Shown piece after piece: positions 10,600 to 21,689 of a DNA stretch of 64,000 bases (within the stretch, counting starts at the first letter, position 1; each line of letters starts with the position of its first letter). Below the pieces are notes generated by a model, which was given only the letters and a program-made list of their open reading frames with translations, was not told where the DNA came from and did not search any database. Source of the DNA: Delphinapterus leucas (Eukaryota > Chordata > Mammalia > Artiodactyla > Monodontidae); the NCBI RefSeq assembly GCF_002288925.2, contig NW_022098030.1:9275702-9339701 (forward strand). Reading direction: 5' to 3'. A program made the translations under genes and the position numbers.

Positions 10600-10780
10600 C
10601 CTGCTTTTGTACTGAACGTGATCTTGAATGAGTCGTATGGCCATTCTAAGCTTCTGAATCCTCATCTGGAGTTTGGATTTGAGGGTAATTACGATTCTCT
10701 TGTCTACTTTGTCAAATTGTTTTCAAGAGCTAAGTATAAAGATAATATGAAGCCTTTTGAAAACCGCAAAATGCTCTGCA
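10600..10780 (+). repeat. MIR SINE (diverged)
   Basis: The text 'aagcttctgaatcctcatct' followed by 'ttgagggtaattacgattct' and 'aagccttttgaaaaccgcaa' follows the order of a sense MIR core and 3' part, at low similarity. Confidence 0.4.
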
Positions 10781-10784
10781 TGCA

Positions 10785-11820
10785 AAAAAGATAATTACAA
10801 CAGAACACAATCTTGAGAGTGAGAAAATGAAATAATTAACTCTCTTCATTCAGATTTATATCTATGGGAAGGACCCCACTGCCCTGCAATTCCAAGGAGC
10901 AAGTTGAATGCCATGTATGGCACATAACATCACCCGGGGAGCTAAAGCCAATGGAGAAAGGTGATATAATTGGGGTGCTCCAGTGGTCACCTCATTTTCA
11001 GCAGTGCTTAGAATTACTGAGTGTGTTGCTTCCTGTATTAGAGAATTCATATTGCTGAACCATTTGGTTAACGTCTCCAAGATGAAATACGTTTAAAACT
11101 AAGATATTTAAAGGTCATTTTGGCAATTTCTCTTATCCTGAAAATGGAGAGCAACAAATCTACATTTGCCATGTCTTCTCATGATCGGAGTGGTATTTCT
11201 TTTCCAGAATGAGGACAGGAAAGTGCCCTAGATAGAGGAGTGATTCAGCTTGGTTATTGACAGGCACAGAGGAGGGTGTGAAGAGATATGCCAAGGTGTT
11301 TACAACAGTAGCTTAAGAAGTGCCTGCCCTCATCTCCTTTGGACTCTTGCTTGTCTGGATTTAAATTGCTCACTGAAGGACAAAAGCTTTGATCTCACTT
11401 TATTTCCTCCGCTAATCAAAACATTTCAAAGTATGTCTCAATCCTCATGACTTCCTCTCCTGGAGGATCAAATGAACAGACACTTATGTTTGAACTCAAG
11501 TTTAGTTGTAGACTTTCCAGCCACACAGTGAGTGAGTTAGAGCGAGACTGTGTGTGTGTGTGTGTGTGTGTACATGGACGTGTGTGCAAGCACGTGTGTG
11601 TGTATAACAGAGAGGAGGTGGACAAGGTTGGTGAAAGGGAATCACTCAGATTAGTCAATGATCATAAAGACTTGTAGCAAATGTATTTACTGTTGTTATA
11701 CTGCAACAGGGAAATGGCATATTATTCATATTTTACAATTATTCTCTGGCCTATAAAAAGCTTTCATCTAGCTAGTGCACTCCAAATAGAAGAGCCTCAA
11801 GTAAAATAAAGGATAAAACA
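10785..11820. other. Intergenic, one microsatellite
   Basis: No gene recognised. A (TG)n run lies at 11549-11570, and short open frames around it are by-products. Confidence 0.45.
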
Positions 11821-11827
11821 CTAGTCA

Positions 11828-12143
11828 GGGGCTTCCCTGGTGGTGCACTGGTTAAGAATCCTCCTGCCAATGCAGGGGACACAGGTTCGAGCCCTGGTCT
11901 GGGAAGATCCCACATGCCGCGGAGCAACTAAGCCCGTGCGCCACAACTACTGAGCCTGCGAGCCACAACTACGGAGCCCGAATGCCACAACTACTGAAGC
12001 CCACACGCCTAGAGCCCGTGCTCTGCAACAAGCCACACAATGAGAAGCCTGCGCACTGCAATGAAGAGTAGCCCCCACTCGCCACAACTAGAGAAAAGCC
12101 CGCATGCAGCAAGAAAGACCCAATGCAGCCAAAAAAAAAAAAA
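11828..12143 (+). mobile_element. CHR SINE, long type
   Basis: Sense long-type copy: tRNA-like head with B-box 'ggttcgagccc', then the body of repeated 'gccacaactactgagcctg' units, a 'gacccaatgcagcc' end and a poly(A) tail. The flanks CTAGTCA and CTAGCCA are a degraded target duplication, so it is older than the short-type copies. Confidence 0.92.
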
Positions 12144-12724
12144 TGCTAGCCAATTTCATCATGAAGGATCACATCCAGTTTGGTTATGTCTACTGAAATC
12201 TTGCACATTGTGCCTGTTGAAATCGCTAATGAACTTTGGATCACTGATCCATCATGGCCAGGTCAGATGTCAACCAAGCAGTGTCATCAGATGACAGGAA
12301 TGGATCTTTGGAAATGGTTTAATCGATCCTCATGCTTCTCTGTACCACTTTTACTTAGACCAGCTGTGTTTTGTTAGGCATGGTTCATAAATTTATCTTA
12401 AAATGAAGAGTTCATGTCTTAAATCAGGGACCCACACTGAGTTTAGTGATTAGGAGTTTCAGGTAGTAATATCTTCCACGTATGCAATCCATAAATAATC
12501 CATGAGCAAACCTTTGCTGGTGAGCTTTGTGTCTACCCTCTCCTCCAAAGAAGAGATGTTTCACAAACTCTAGATGGTTGGCATTGGGCCATGTAGAATG
12601 TAACCTGTAGCTAGGACTCGACACTTTACCTGCTACGTTTGATCCCTGTGAATGTGTAAGCTAAGCTATGTCATTTGACTGCTATAAACTACAGCTTCTT
12701 CATTTCAAAGTGCAGAGGTCAAAC
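12144..12724. other. Intergenic, nothing recognised
   Basis: No repeat or gene identified between two long-type SINEs. Confidence 0.45.
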
Positions 12725-12764
12725 CTAATATTCTCTCCTGCTAGTGGGCAGGAGAGAATATTAG
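12725..12764. repeat. Perfect 17-bp inverted repeat
   Basis: The arms CTAATATTCTCTCCTGC (12725-12741) and GCAGGAGAGAATATTAG (12748-12764) are exact reverse complements around a 6-base loop. The right arm directly abuts the A/T-rich tail of the SINE that follows. Confidence 0.95.
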
Positions 12765-12769
12765 AATTT

Positions 12770-13046
12770 TTTAAAAATTTTGTTTTATTTGTTTATTTAT
12801 TTTTGGCTGCATTGGGTCTTTGTTGCTGCGTGCGGGCTTTCTCTAGTTGCGGCAAGCGGGGGCTACTCTTCATTGCAGTGGGTGGGCTTCTCATTGCGGT
12901 GGCTTCTCTTGTTGCGGAGCATGGGCTCTAGGTGTGCGGGCTTCAGTAGTTGTGGCATGAGGGCTCAGTAGTTGTGGCTCACGAGCTGTAGAGCACAGGC
13001 TCAGTAGTTGCGGCACGTGGGCTTAGTTGCTCTGCGGCATGTGGGT
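12770..13046 (-). mobile_element. CHR SINE, long type, 5'-truncated
   Basis: Antisense body from the tail ('tttatttttggctgcattgg') to 'ctctgcggcatgtgg'. About 70 bp of the tRNA-like head, including both promoter boxes, is missing at the right end. No convincing target-site duplication is visible. Confidence 0.9.
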
Positions 13047-13735
13047 TCATATTGCTGTTATGATTTCCATGAATATCACTTTGTGGCCACTTGAGAAATA
13101 GTAGCAGACTAACTTATCTTTAGCGTCATTCACAGAGCAAAATTTTGGAATGAATACAAGTCCAAGCAAAAATTAGTTCTATAAACAGAAGTGACAAAAA
13201 ATTAACTGATAAAGTTCCTTGACTCACAATATAGAGAGATATGCTTTGCCAGTATAATCACATTTTATTAATATCATCAGTAGGGAATTGGGAGAATAGA
13301 TCCAATGGGATATAATAAAACCTAATATTGATGTACCCTTCTATATCATTTAATGCAAAATTATTCAATTGAAATTTAATAGAATACTACATAGTAACAG
13401 CTAAATACTTGGTGGTATAGGACAGATTTCTAAAAAGATACTTTAAAATATCATAATTCCAGTGAAATTTCCCAAATAGCCATCATCACAAAGTATAGGC
13501 AAAGGAACATTTACAGAATAATAGTCTATTGCAAAGGAAACATAAAATATCCAGACATTAAGCATAACAACATTTTTAAAATAACACAAAAAGAAGTAAA
13601 AATGAAAACATATTGAGATTATTAATTAGCTTTATGTAATTTAATAAATTGATGTCTGCAGAATTAAAAAGCTAATTATCGCCAGAGTCAATATGGCCAT
13701 TACTTGCTAAATGAGATTAGAACAGGGCCTACATT
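13047..13735. other. Intergenic, nothing recognised
   Basis: AT-rich DNA with no gene or nameable repeat. Confidence 0.45.
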
Positions 13736-13748
13736 AAAATCAAAGGTA

Positions 13749-14106
13749 GCGACTTCCCTGGCGGCACAGTGGTTAAGAATCCACCTGCCAATGCAGGGGA
13801 CAGGGGTTCGATCTCTAGTCTGGGAAGATCCCACATGCCATGGAGCAACTAAGCCCGTGCGCCACAACTACTGAGCCTGCGCTCTAGAGCCCACGAGCCA
13901 CAACTACTGAAGCCTGTGCACCACAACTACTGAAGCCTGTGTGCCTAGAGCCCGTGCTCCGCAACAAGAGAAGCCACCGCAATGAGAAGCCCGTGCACCA
14001 CAACGAAGAGCAGCCCCCACTCTTTGCAACTAGAGAAAGCCCGTGCGCAGCAACAAAGACCCAACGCAGCCAAAAATAAATAAATAAATAAATTAATGAA
14101 TTTAAA
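13749..14106 (+). mobile_element. CHR SINE, long type
   Basis: Complete sense copy with tRNA-like head, repeated 'cacaactactgaagcctgtg' units and a tail of AAAT repeats. The 13-bp duplication AAAATCAAAGGTA is perfect (13736-13748 and 14107-14119). Confidence 0.95.
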
Positions 14107-14119
14107 AAAATCAAAGGTA

Positions 14120-15375
14120 ATCACTTGTTTGTATTCCTCACACACAAACTCACCCCTCTCCTCCCTCACCAATTCTGATTCTCTGGTAACAATGATCTTT
14201 TACACAATACTAGAGGAGTGTCCAGCTGAAAAAAAAAAGGCATTTTAATTCTTTTATGACATTTTTAGTATTTTTGGAAAGAAATTACTTGCTTGATTTC
14301 TCTCTCAATATGTTTTTTAAACTTTCATTATAGTCTCTAGCTGCTCAATGATGTTGCCAAGAGAAAGTTCTCAGAGGAGTTATTTTGAGTCTTCTGGGAT
14401 GGAAAAGAAAGATACATGATAGAAAATTATTAGAAAAAGTGCTTCTAGGAGTCTTGAGCTATTACTGAAATATAGAACTCTATTCTCTCCATCTGACTTG
14501 AGAATGGCTGATAGCTTTGTCTTGAATGAGGGATATTCCTGTTAAATCCAAAGGAGGTAGGAGAGAAATTAAATATATTTCAAATCAGAATAGATGGACA
14601 GTTCTAGTCTAAACTTCAAATTGGTTGAACATTTTTCCAACCTCTCCTGTGGTTGTTCTATCCATTCTCTTCTTTGTTAAATGTTTTCCCCCGTATAATA
14701 CAGTGGCTCAATCTTGGCAGGTTATGAAGCAACCAAAAAGGACACAGTCTCGAACTGTTCCAATCAAATTCTCCTCTTCTACAACAAAAACTTAACTATT
14801 TCTAATGGCAATTAACTGTCCATTTCCCATGTGCCCATCCTTTCTCTCTCTACCTTGGCTTTCTCAAAAATGTAGAGCTTGAAGGTCAAATAGAGACACA
14901 TTGTGGCTAATGTATAATCAATAATAATCATTAATTTGTAGTAGTTATAATAAGGGTTGCTGATATCATCAGATCTTCTGTGTACAGAAAAGATGACATA
15001 GTTTTTGTTTTATTGGTGAGCTATAGAAAAGTGTTAATATCCCAAGCAGGGCCAAATTCCCTACTTCAAACACTGTTCTGGTAAAAATGGCCATATTTAG
15101 AAGACCCCGATTCTCTAGTTCTGATCCTGGAGGAAAGCACGACTCTATTCTGCTGAGAGACATGGGTACAGCACATTCAGGAGTCAGTTATAAGGAAAGC
15201 TTAAGTTGTTGTTGAGTAGAACATAAAATACAGTAGACAAGGTAAAAACTGACAGAGAATTCGATTATCTTGTTAAAATTTTTATATAATAACAAAATTA
15301 TATATTGCCTAATTCCTTGATTATAGGATAAAATTTAGCTATAAGGATTTTATTTTATGCCAAACACCCTGTGGA
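14120..15375. other. Intergenic, nothing recognised
   Basis: No gene or confident repeat. The frame at 14969-15163 (minus) has no family features. Confidence 0.45.
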
Positions 15376-15485
15376 TGTGTGAGGTTATGTTCCAGCTCCA
15401 TAGATAAGGAAACCAGGGCTCAGAGGTATGAAATAACCTGTCCATGTCCCAAAGCTAGCAAGCAGCAAGCCTGTCCCCATGCTGC
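15376..15485 (-). repeat. MIR fragment
   Basis: The text 'ataaggaaaccagggctcag', then 'gtcccaaagctagcaagcag', matches the antisense MIR core. Confidence 0.5.
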
Positions 15486-15647
15486 CTTATGCTCACATGT
15501 CCTGTGTCATGAGAGCACTCAGGCAGTGAACCTGAGTCCGGAGGTGGTTTCTCCGCCCCCTTTGGTATTTCTCTAGCTATTCCATCTCCCACAAATCACC
15601 TTCTCTACCTCTCTTACTACAGATTGATCATGAAGATGAAAGAAGGT

Positions 15648-15985
15648 TGCTATGGTCTGGGTATTTACATTCCACCAAAACTCATATGTTGAATACCTAA
15701 CACCCATAGGGGATGGTATTAGGAGGTGATTAGGTCATGAGGGCAGAGCCCTCATGAATGGAACTAATGCCCTTATAAGAGAGGCTCCAGAGAACTCTCA
15801 CCCCTTCCATCATGTGAGGGGGCACAGGAAGTCTGCTACCCGGAAGGGGGCCCTCACTCGACTATGCTGGCACCCCAATCTTAGACTTCCAGCCTTCAGA
15901 ACTGTAAGAAACAAATTTCTGTTATTTATAAACTACCCAGCTTGTGGTGTTTTGTTATAGCTGTCCAAACAAACAGACTAAGACA
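15648..15985 (+). mobile_element. Solo LTR, ERVL-MaLR (MLT1-like)
   Basis: It starts TGCTATGGTCTGGG and ends 'cagactaagaca'. Between lie the typical 'gtattaggaggtgattaggt', 'gccctcatgaatggaactaa', 'cttccagccttcagaactgt' and 'aatttctgttatttataaac'. Length and order fit an MLT1-type LTR of the mammalian MaLR group. No internal retroviral sequence flanks it. Confidence 0.85.
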
Positions 15986-16039
15986 GGTAAGGCATGAAAA
16001 ACATCTGAACAATTTAGACTGTGAGAGCCAAACAAGACT

Positions 16040-16160
16040 TCAGTGAACATGTAACTAAAGCCATTTACTTTCCACCTGAGGAGTATAAGGCCCCCAAGGT
16101 AAGTGATTTAACCAAGTTCCCAAAACTACTTAGTGGCAGTTATACAACAGGCTACAGAAA
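16040..16160 (-). repeat. MIR fragment
   Basis: The text 'ccaaggtaagtgatttaacc' followed by 'caaaactacttagtggcagt' matches antisense MIR. Confidence 0.45.
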
Positions 16161-16341
16161 TGTCAGATATTAAGTCATCTTAGTATATGAAATAATTGTA
16201 TAATTGATCCTATTCTAAAATCAGGGTAGAGTCTTAACTTGGATTGAGGCACTACGCTCTGAAACCAGTGAAGGCAGGGGCCATGTCTTTCTTTTCTCAC
16301 ATTGGTTTTCTAGCCTGGCACTCTGTTGAGTAGAAGAACAT

Positions 16342-16387
16342 AAAATAGACCATAAATGAAAAAAAAAAATAGACCATAAATGAAAAT
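16342..16387. repeat. Tandem duplication of about 24 bp
   Basis: The unit AAATAGACCATAAATGAAAA occurs twice with a 24-bp period, joined by an A-run. Confidence 0.85.
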
Positions 16388-17396
16388 TACATCTACTATT
16401 TGCTCATGATCAACATGATATTTTTGAAAATCACTTTCTAAAAAGTTGAGATTTGGGGATCCAATGACTTTTCATTTGATGTTTTCACAAATGAAAGTGA
16501 TGACAGTTTTCACATAGTATACATTTACAGTACAAAGAAAGGAAATGCATCTAAGCCTTGGTTATTCTCTTACCAGGGAAAAACTGGGTTTCTGTGGATA
16601 ATTTAAGAATTGTAATCATTCCAGTTCATTTCTATGTACCTTTGGAATATGATTTTTCACTTAATTTAAATATTATTTCCAATACTATAGAATTTGCTTC
16701 CTACTATTTAACACTCAACTCAGTTTAATGAAGGGGTATTGCTAGAAAACTTGGCTTAAGCATTGGAACTGCCACAAGCTGAAATGGCAATGCAACCAGG
16801 GTAACTCTGTTATATTTAGTTTTGTAGTAGAGAAAGGCGCGTACCAGGATTTTGACCTTCCAGTGTGATTTTGGGTGGTCTTCCTGCAGAATGCAATCAG
16901 AGAAGACTTTGAATTGGCTTTCATTCCCTCTGCCACTTCACCACATATTGACCTCTTGATGTTGTTATTCCACAGAGACTTGAGATGTATTTTGCCCCCT
17001 GGGGTACTGCTGGAATTTGAAGCTTCTTATTCACTTGAAATTTCTGTGAAGCTTTTCCTCGTAAGTTTTCCAAAACATTTCCCCCAACTTCTTACAACTG
17101 CTCTCTGATGTTATTGTGTTAGTTCATTGTCTACTTCCGGAAGAGTGGAGTGAAGAGCTTTTGTTTAGCCAGTAAATCGTGGATCAAATGAGAAAGTTCC
17201 AAATATGTGAGACAACTTGATGAGGTCATTAAAAAAAACCTAAAGGAATCTACGAAGTTAATATCTAAAATGGTGTTTGGGAAAAGTTTCTGGAGATTTC
17301 CAGCTTTCTCATCGGTCTGTTAAAATCCAAGACAGTATAAGTGTTGTTGCTGTAGACGATTTTAAAAAGGCTTATAAACGTATTTGTTATCAATGC

Positions 17397-17402
17397 TTTA
17401 TT
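17397..17402 (-). promoter_or_regulatory. TMTC2: Candidate distal poly(A) signal of TMTC2
   Basis: AATAAA on the minus strand (TTTATT on plus), about 2.5 kb downstream of the stop codon. UGUA-type text lies upstream of it on the minus strand (around 17475-17480), and downstream the minus strand is U-rich. This is inferred from motif and distance only. Confidence 0.4.
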
Positions 17403-17939
17403 GTTGAAAACAAAATCGAAATTCTCTGGCACATAAAACAATTATTTCTACAAAAGGAAAGCCTACAAATCTTGATAATTTATACAAACAACAGTTTCTC
17501 AAAAAATAAAATTTTAATTTAGTAAACTTGTGCTCTATATTTTTAGCACTGTCTGCAAAAATCCACCATAAATCCCTGAGCGGAGACGTTTTTTGACCAT
17601 GTTCTACAGACCCCCTCAACACTCCCCCCAAGTTGGTCAGTTACTAAGCCCAGCCCTGTAGTGAAAGGTGTCAGGGACATTTAGTTGTTAATGATCCATG
17701 CATTTTATGACACAGGCCCAATTATTAACGCTACTTGGGAATTGGGTCAACATGAAGTGCCTCTGCTGTGCCATCAGCGAACCTACCAAGAACCAAGTGT
17801 GTGAAAAGAAGAACAATAACAATAAAAAGACACAAAAGTTAAGACTAGGAAGTCATCATAGGTCAATAACTATTTAAATAAATAAAAATGTTAGACACTG
17901 AATTCACCTCTATATCCTTATATTAAATTCCTTTTTGCC

Positions 17940-17949
17940 TTTATTTATT
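17940..17949 (-). promoter_or_regulatory. TMTC2: Alternative poly(A) signal
   Basis: The minus strand reads AATAAATAAA, two overlapping AATAAA hexamers, about 1.9 kb downstream of the stop codon. It could give a shorter 3' UTR than the site at 17397. Confidence 0.35.
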
Positions 17950-18322
17950 TTTTTGCAATTGCCAATGCACTAGAAGATGAAAAATATACTTCAACCCACA
18001 CTTTTGGTTTGACCACGTGTTTGTTGTTGTTAAACATTAAATATCATTCTGAAAACACAGTGATTTAATTATAATTTAACTTTTGGCCCTTCAATGAAAT
18101 GTTTACCAAATAATATACATATTAGGAGGGCCTTCTTTTAATGCCATCAACAAATCTCTCTCACTATGTTGCCCTTCTCACCAAAACACTAATGCCATAG
18201 GAACGCTACTTTAATTCTTTATCCCACCTTATTCAGATATGCAGCAGAACATATAAAATATGAAGAAAACATAATATGATCTATTTGCATGTCCAGCTTC
18301 CCTTAAATGGGGACGCTGACTA

Positions 18323-18330
18323 TATATACA
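18323..18330 (-). promoter_or_regulatory. TMTC2: Pumilio-type element in the 3' UTR
   Basis: The minus strand reads TGTATATA, which fits the PUM1/PUM2 recognition motif TGTANATA. An 8-mer in AT-rich DNA can easily arise by chance. Confidence 0.3.
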
Positions 18331-19885
18331 CTGAATGTGAAAGGACAAGAAAAAAAGCTAATTTTAAGTTGCAAAGAACTGGTTTAATGAATCAAGTTTT
18401 GTTATTTTGCTATGGTAGAATAATAAATAAATAAATATGTTGGGTATTGTATAGCTACTTTCTCTAGGAAGAAGTTGAGAGTGGATCGTTGTTTTTACAA
18501 AGTTAATTTTTAGTAGCAAAGTTTGACTGCAAGTCAAAAACATGTTCAGTAAATGTTTCTCTCTACCTCCCTTATAGTCTTTTACTTGTGAAATTATCAC
18601 TGAAGTGGTTACTAATAGGTAATGAAATAAAATGCCAAATTTGCGAGTGAAACATAGTTTTCAACTGTGAAAAGCACTTGGCAGGAGACCTAGAAACACG
18701 TGGGCTAATGCTATAGTCTACTGCAGCTTAAAATAAGTCATTTTTTATGTCTTTTGGGAAGAACAAAGTATGATTAAAAATAATTCCTCAAAAACTTATC
18801 AGCACTGCTGTTTAGGTACCTATTAGAAAGTGATTAGCATTTCATACCAACTCTTTCCAGAATATAAAATCGTTGGCAGCCATCATTATACACCCTCGCA
18901 CAGACTTGATTTTTAACCCAGCAACATCTGGAAGGCACAAAGCATCTTCCCTTTTGTCTAATAGCTGCTGGTTAGTTATTGGAACTAGACCATTTGTTAA
19001 GCTTCCTTTTGATTTACTGCCTTAGCATGAGCGTTAACCGGGAATAGCCATTTTAAAAGGCAATTTCAAAAGCCTAAGAATTAATACAATGAATCCTCCT
19101 AGGCAGTTTTGGGAAAACGTCAGTGACGTCAAAGTAAAATATGCCTGCCTGGAACACATAAGGCCTCCCCAGTCCCTCCTACAACGCCAGTGAGAATACA
19201 TGGTTTGCTCTGTTCTGTATACCCTTTTCAGAACATGAAAAGCAAAGGATGCCCAAATGATGGTGACATCTGAATCATAAAACGTTATGTGCACTAGTCA
19301 GGAAACAAAAGTAGACTCTGACAGATCCTGACACAGTATTAAAAAAAAAAAAAAAAAAAGTTTTCTAAGTTTTAGACACTGATAAGCAGGCTGTCCCAAA
19401 GAGGGAAGACAGCAGCGTCAGGACAACCGGCCAGCTCACCAGGATTCACACGACACTTGAATCACTGCGTGTGAACACTTGACCGTAATAGTTTACCGTG
19501 GCTGAACAGAAATTCTGACTTCCTCTCACAGTGTTTAAGGAACAGTATAATTTCCAAGTTAGCTTTCAAAATTGAACAAAATTTGAAACGTAGACTCCCC
19601 TCCCCCCTTTAAGAATGCCAAAAGATCCTGTTTTAAGTGCTCTGGTTTACGGTTCTACAGGTAACAATTATATCCTGCAGGAGGTTTCCAATGTTCCTCT
19701 TTTTGGTGTTAATGGCTGTGCCCACAGCAAAGTGGATATTCCCAGAAGTGGCAGTGACCTCAGTGACCTCTGCCCCCCGGTCTTGAAGTCCAAACTAACT
19801 CTTGTCATAGCACTGCTGGGAAATTCTGTTCGTTAATGAAGCCGGCTTTCAAATATGGAGGAGGATGAGGTACGGCCCTCCTGTG

Positions 19886-20065
19886 TCAAGTCTTGGAGGT
19901 CTTCAAGCCTTGCTTTTCCATGATGTTCCAGAGTTTGCGGAGATTGGACTGCGTAATGATGTCGTCCGGCTTGAGCCGCAGCGCCCGCAGGTAGTTGGCC
20001 TCGGCCTTCTGGAGTCGTCCATTGAGGTGTAGGATGGCTCCCAAGTTCATCAGAGCAGCCGGATA
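19886..20065 (-). CDS. TMTC2: TMTC2 last coding exon (C-terminal TPR and tail)
   Basis: This exon encodes the final 59 residues, plus TGA stop, of transmembrane O-mannosyltransferase targeting cadherins 2 (TMTC2), a multi-pass ER membrane protein with lumenal TPRs. The TMTC1-4 family is known to support O-mannosylation of cadherins, and TMTC2 is also linked to ER calcium handling. Translation starts YPAALMNLGAILHLNGRL, one TPR with the expected small residues, LG, G and the closing KP, and ends LWNIMEKQGLKTSKT, the tail I recognise for TMTC2. TMTC1 ends differently. The exon starts in phase 0 after CAG at 20066-20068 and is intact, with no frameshift. The open frame extends further upstream to 20131, but that part is intronic: it contains the polypyrimidine tract. 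Upstream exons are not recognised in the window. Confidence 0.93.
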   Translation of the reverse strand, partial: YPAALMNLGAILHLNGRLQKAEANYLRALRLKPDDIITQSNLRKLWNIMEKQGLKTSKT

Positions 20066-20100
20066 CTGGAACCAGAGAGAGGAAGGAAAACGATTAAGAG
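20066..20100 (-). promoter_or_regulatory. TMTC2: 3' splice site of the TMTC2 last exon
   Basis: Reading on the minus strand: TTAAT, a possible branch point with its A near 20094, then TTTTCCTTCCTCTCTCTGG and TTCCAG immediately before the exon. This is a strong acceptor and it sets the exon start at 20065. Confidence 0.9.
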
Positions 20101-20567
20101 GCCATGGCAAGCTTTCCTTCATGGAAGACAAAAATCTTCATCCATTTATGCAAATGACTCCCTTATGTCTGGAGGCATTTTATGGAAGCAATGTAGCAAT
20201 TTATACAAATAGATAAAACAGGAAGGGAAAAAAAGGTTTTCAAACAGCTGCTGTGTACTTTGTGCTTTAAAGAGGGCAGGCAGTTAGGGAAATAGCTTTT
20301 TCTTTAATGAGAAAGTATAGGTTACCTATGGAGACCTAGTAACCTAGTCACACTGTACTTTCTTGAGAAAAAAGTTGAACGGGATACAATTTTAGATGGA
20401 AAGAATTGAACTTTTTTTCAACTCAATGCCAAGAAATAAAAAATTAAGTGGGAAAAGTTGACAAATCTATGTCTACCCATTCTTTGCTTTTTCTCCTTAG
20501 CAATATTCTAGGCCATTTCTGCAAACATATATAAATAAGTAAAATATACTGTAAAATTTTACTGATG

Positions 20568-20591
20568 TTTTCAGGGTGAAAACCCTGAAAA
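20568..20591. repeat. Short inverted repeat
   Basis: The arms TTTTCAGGGT and ACCCTGAAAA are perfectly complementary around the loop GAAA, within the intron about 500 bases from the acceptor. Confidence 0.8.
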
Positions 20592-21189
20592 AAATTCAAA
20601 TGCAACCACTAAAATTCTTTCCAAATTTAACTCATGTAGTTTAACGAGATAAAGTTCTAATTTTTAAGTCAAACCGCTTTTAAACTTCTAATGGTCGATG
20701 TTTACAATCAATATAGCAATATAGTATGTAGCACTAGTTTAATACAAGGGTTTCCATACCCAAATTCTCAAACATTAGTTAACAACAACAAGGCCTTCCC
20801 AAAGGAAAAAACACTTTGCTTGTTATCTACGAATAAGGGCTGTTCTGTTCTTGTCTTGTCCCTGGAACTTTCTGGCTAACAAAGGGCAGCTGATACCTTG
20901 ACAGTTACATAAATGCATATTTCAAACATCAGATAAAACTAAAATTGTTTATGCTAAGATTATATTTTCATTTTACAGATGGTGTCAACTATTAATTGTC
21001 TTGGCAACTATGATACAGCCTAAAATAATTCACAATTATTTTTATGGTTTAGTGTTTTCACAATGCAAGCATTTTTTTCAGCTGAATTCATATGACTCCA
21101 CTCTTTACTGTAAATACATTTCTGAATCAGAAACAATGCTGGGGGGAGGGTTGAATAGCTCAGAGTAAATCAGCTGGGAAAAGATGATC

Positions 21190-21625
21190 AGATTTGGATT
21201 TGAAGAGTACTGGATTTGAGTTCTTTTTTTTTTTTTTGCCAGTATGCGGGCCTCTCACTGCTGCAGCCTCTCCCGTTGCGGAGCACAGGCTCCGGACGCG
21301 CAGGCTCAGTGGCCATGGCTCACGGGCCCAGCCGCTCTACGGCATGTGGGATCCTCCTGGACCGGGGCACGAACCCGTGTCCCCTGCATCGGCAGGCGGA
21401 CTCTCAACCACTGCGCCACCAGGGAAGCCCTGGATTTGAGTTCTTGCTCAATCACCAGCTGTGACCTTGGTGAGGTCCCCTAACATATCTGTGTCCCAAT
21501 TCTTTCATTTATGAAATACTGAATAAACATCAACTCTTTTGCATGTTGTTAGAAAGATAAAATGAGAAAATAAATGTAGCACAGTATTGATACATGCACA
21601 TAATAAACACTCTACAAATGTCAAG
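21190..21625 (+). repeat. MIR SINE, split by a CHR SINE
   Basis: Right of the inserted SINE the sense MIR is clear ('caccagctgtgaccttggtg', 'tctgtgtcccaattctttca', 'acataataaacactctacaa'). The head part lies left of it. Removing 21226-21429 and one copy of the duplication rejoins it. Confidence 0.6.
21226..21429 (-). mobile_element. CHR SINE, short type
   Basis: Antisense full-length copy with a poly(T) run at the left. The 16-bp duplication CTGGATTTGAGTTCTT is perfect (21210-21225 and 21430-21445). It is inserted into a MIR. Confidence 0.95.
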
Positions 21626-21689
21626 TTCACTTTTTCTTGTCTCATTTTGCTTGAGGTCTAGCACATGCATGTTTATGATTTTTATGTTG

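Larger units (their letters stand above)
17397..19885 (-). other. TMTC2: Probable 3' UTR of TMTC2
   Basis: Sequence downstream of the TMTC2 stop codon. It contains no SINE, L1 or LTR that I recognise, although SINEs are frequent on both sides, which fits a transcribed and constrained 3' UTR. The 3' limit is inferred: AATAAA hexamers occur at 17940-17949 and at 17397-17402. An A-run lies at 19340-19359. Confidence 0.55.

Noticed and set aside
11828..11910. tRNA-like head with A and B boxes
   Set aside because: It is the promoter head of a SINE with body and tail attached. It does not fold as a complete tRNA gene, and the same applies to all CHR copies.
13749..14106. Regularly repeated 'cacaactactga' units resembling a short direct-repeat array
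   Set aside because: They are the internal repeats of the long-type CHR SINE, not a CRISPR or satellite array. The same pattern occurs in each long-type copy.
20066..20131. Upstream extension of the TMTC2 frame to an ATG at 20131
   Set aside because: This part contains the polypyrimidine tract and acceptor. The methionine is intronic and the real exon starts at 20065.
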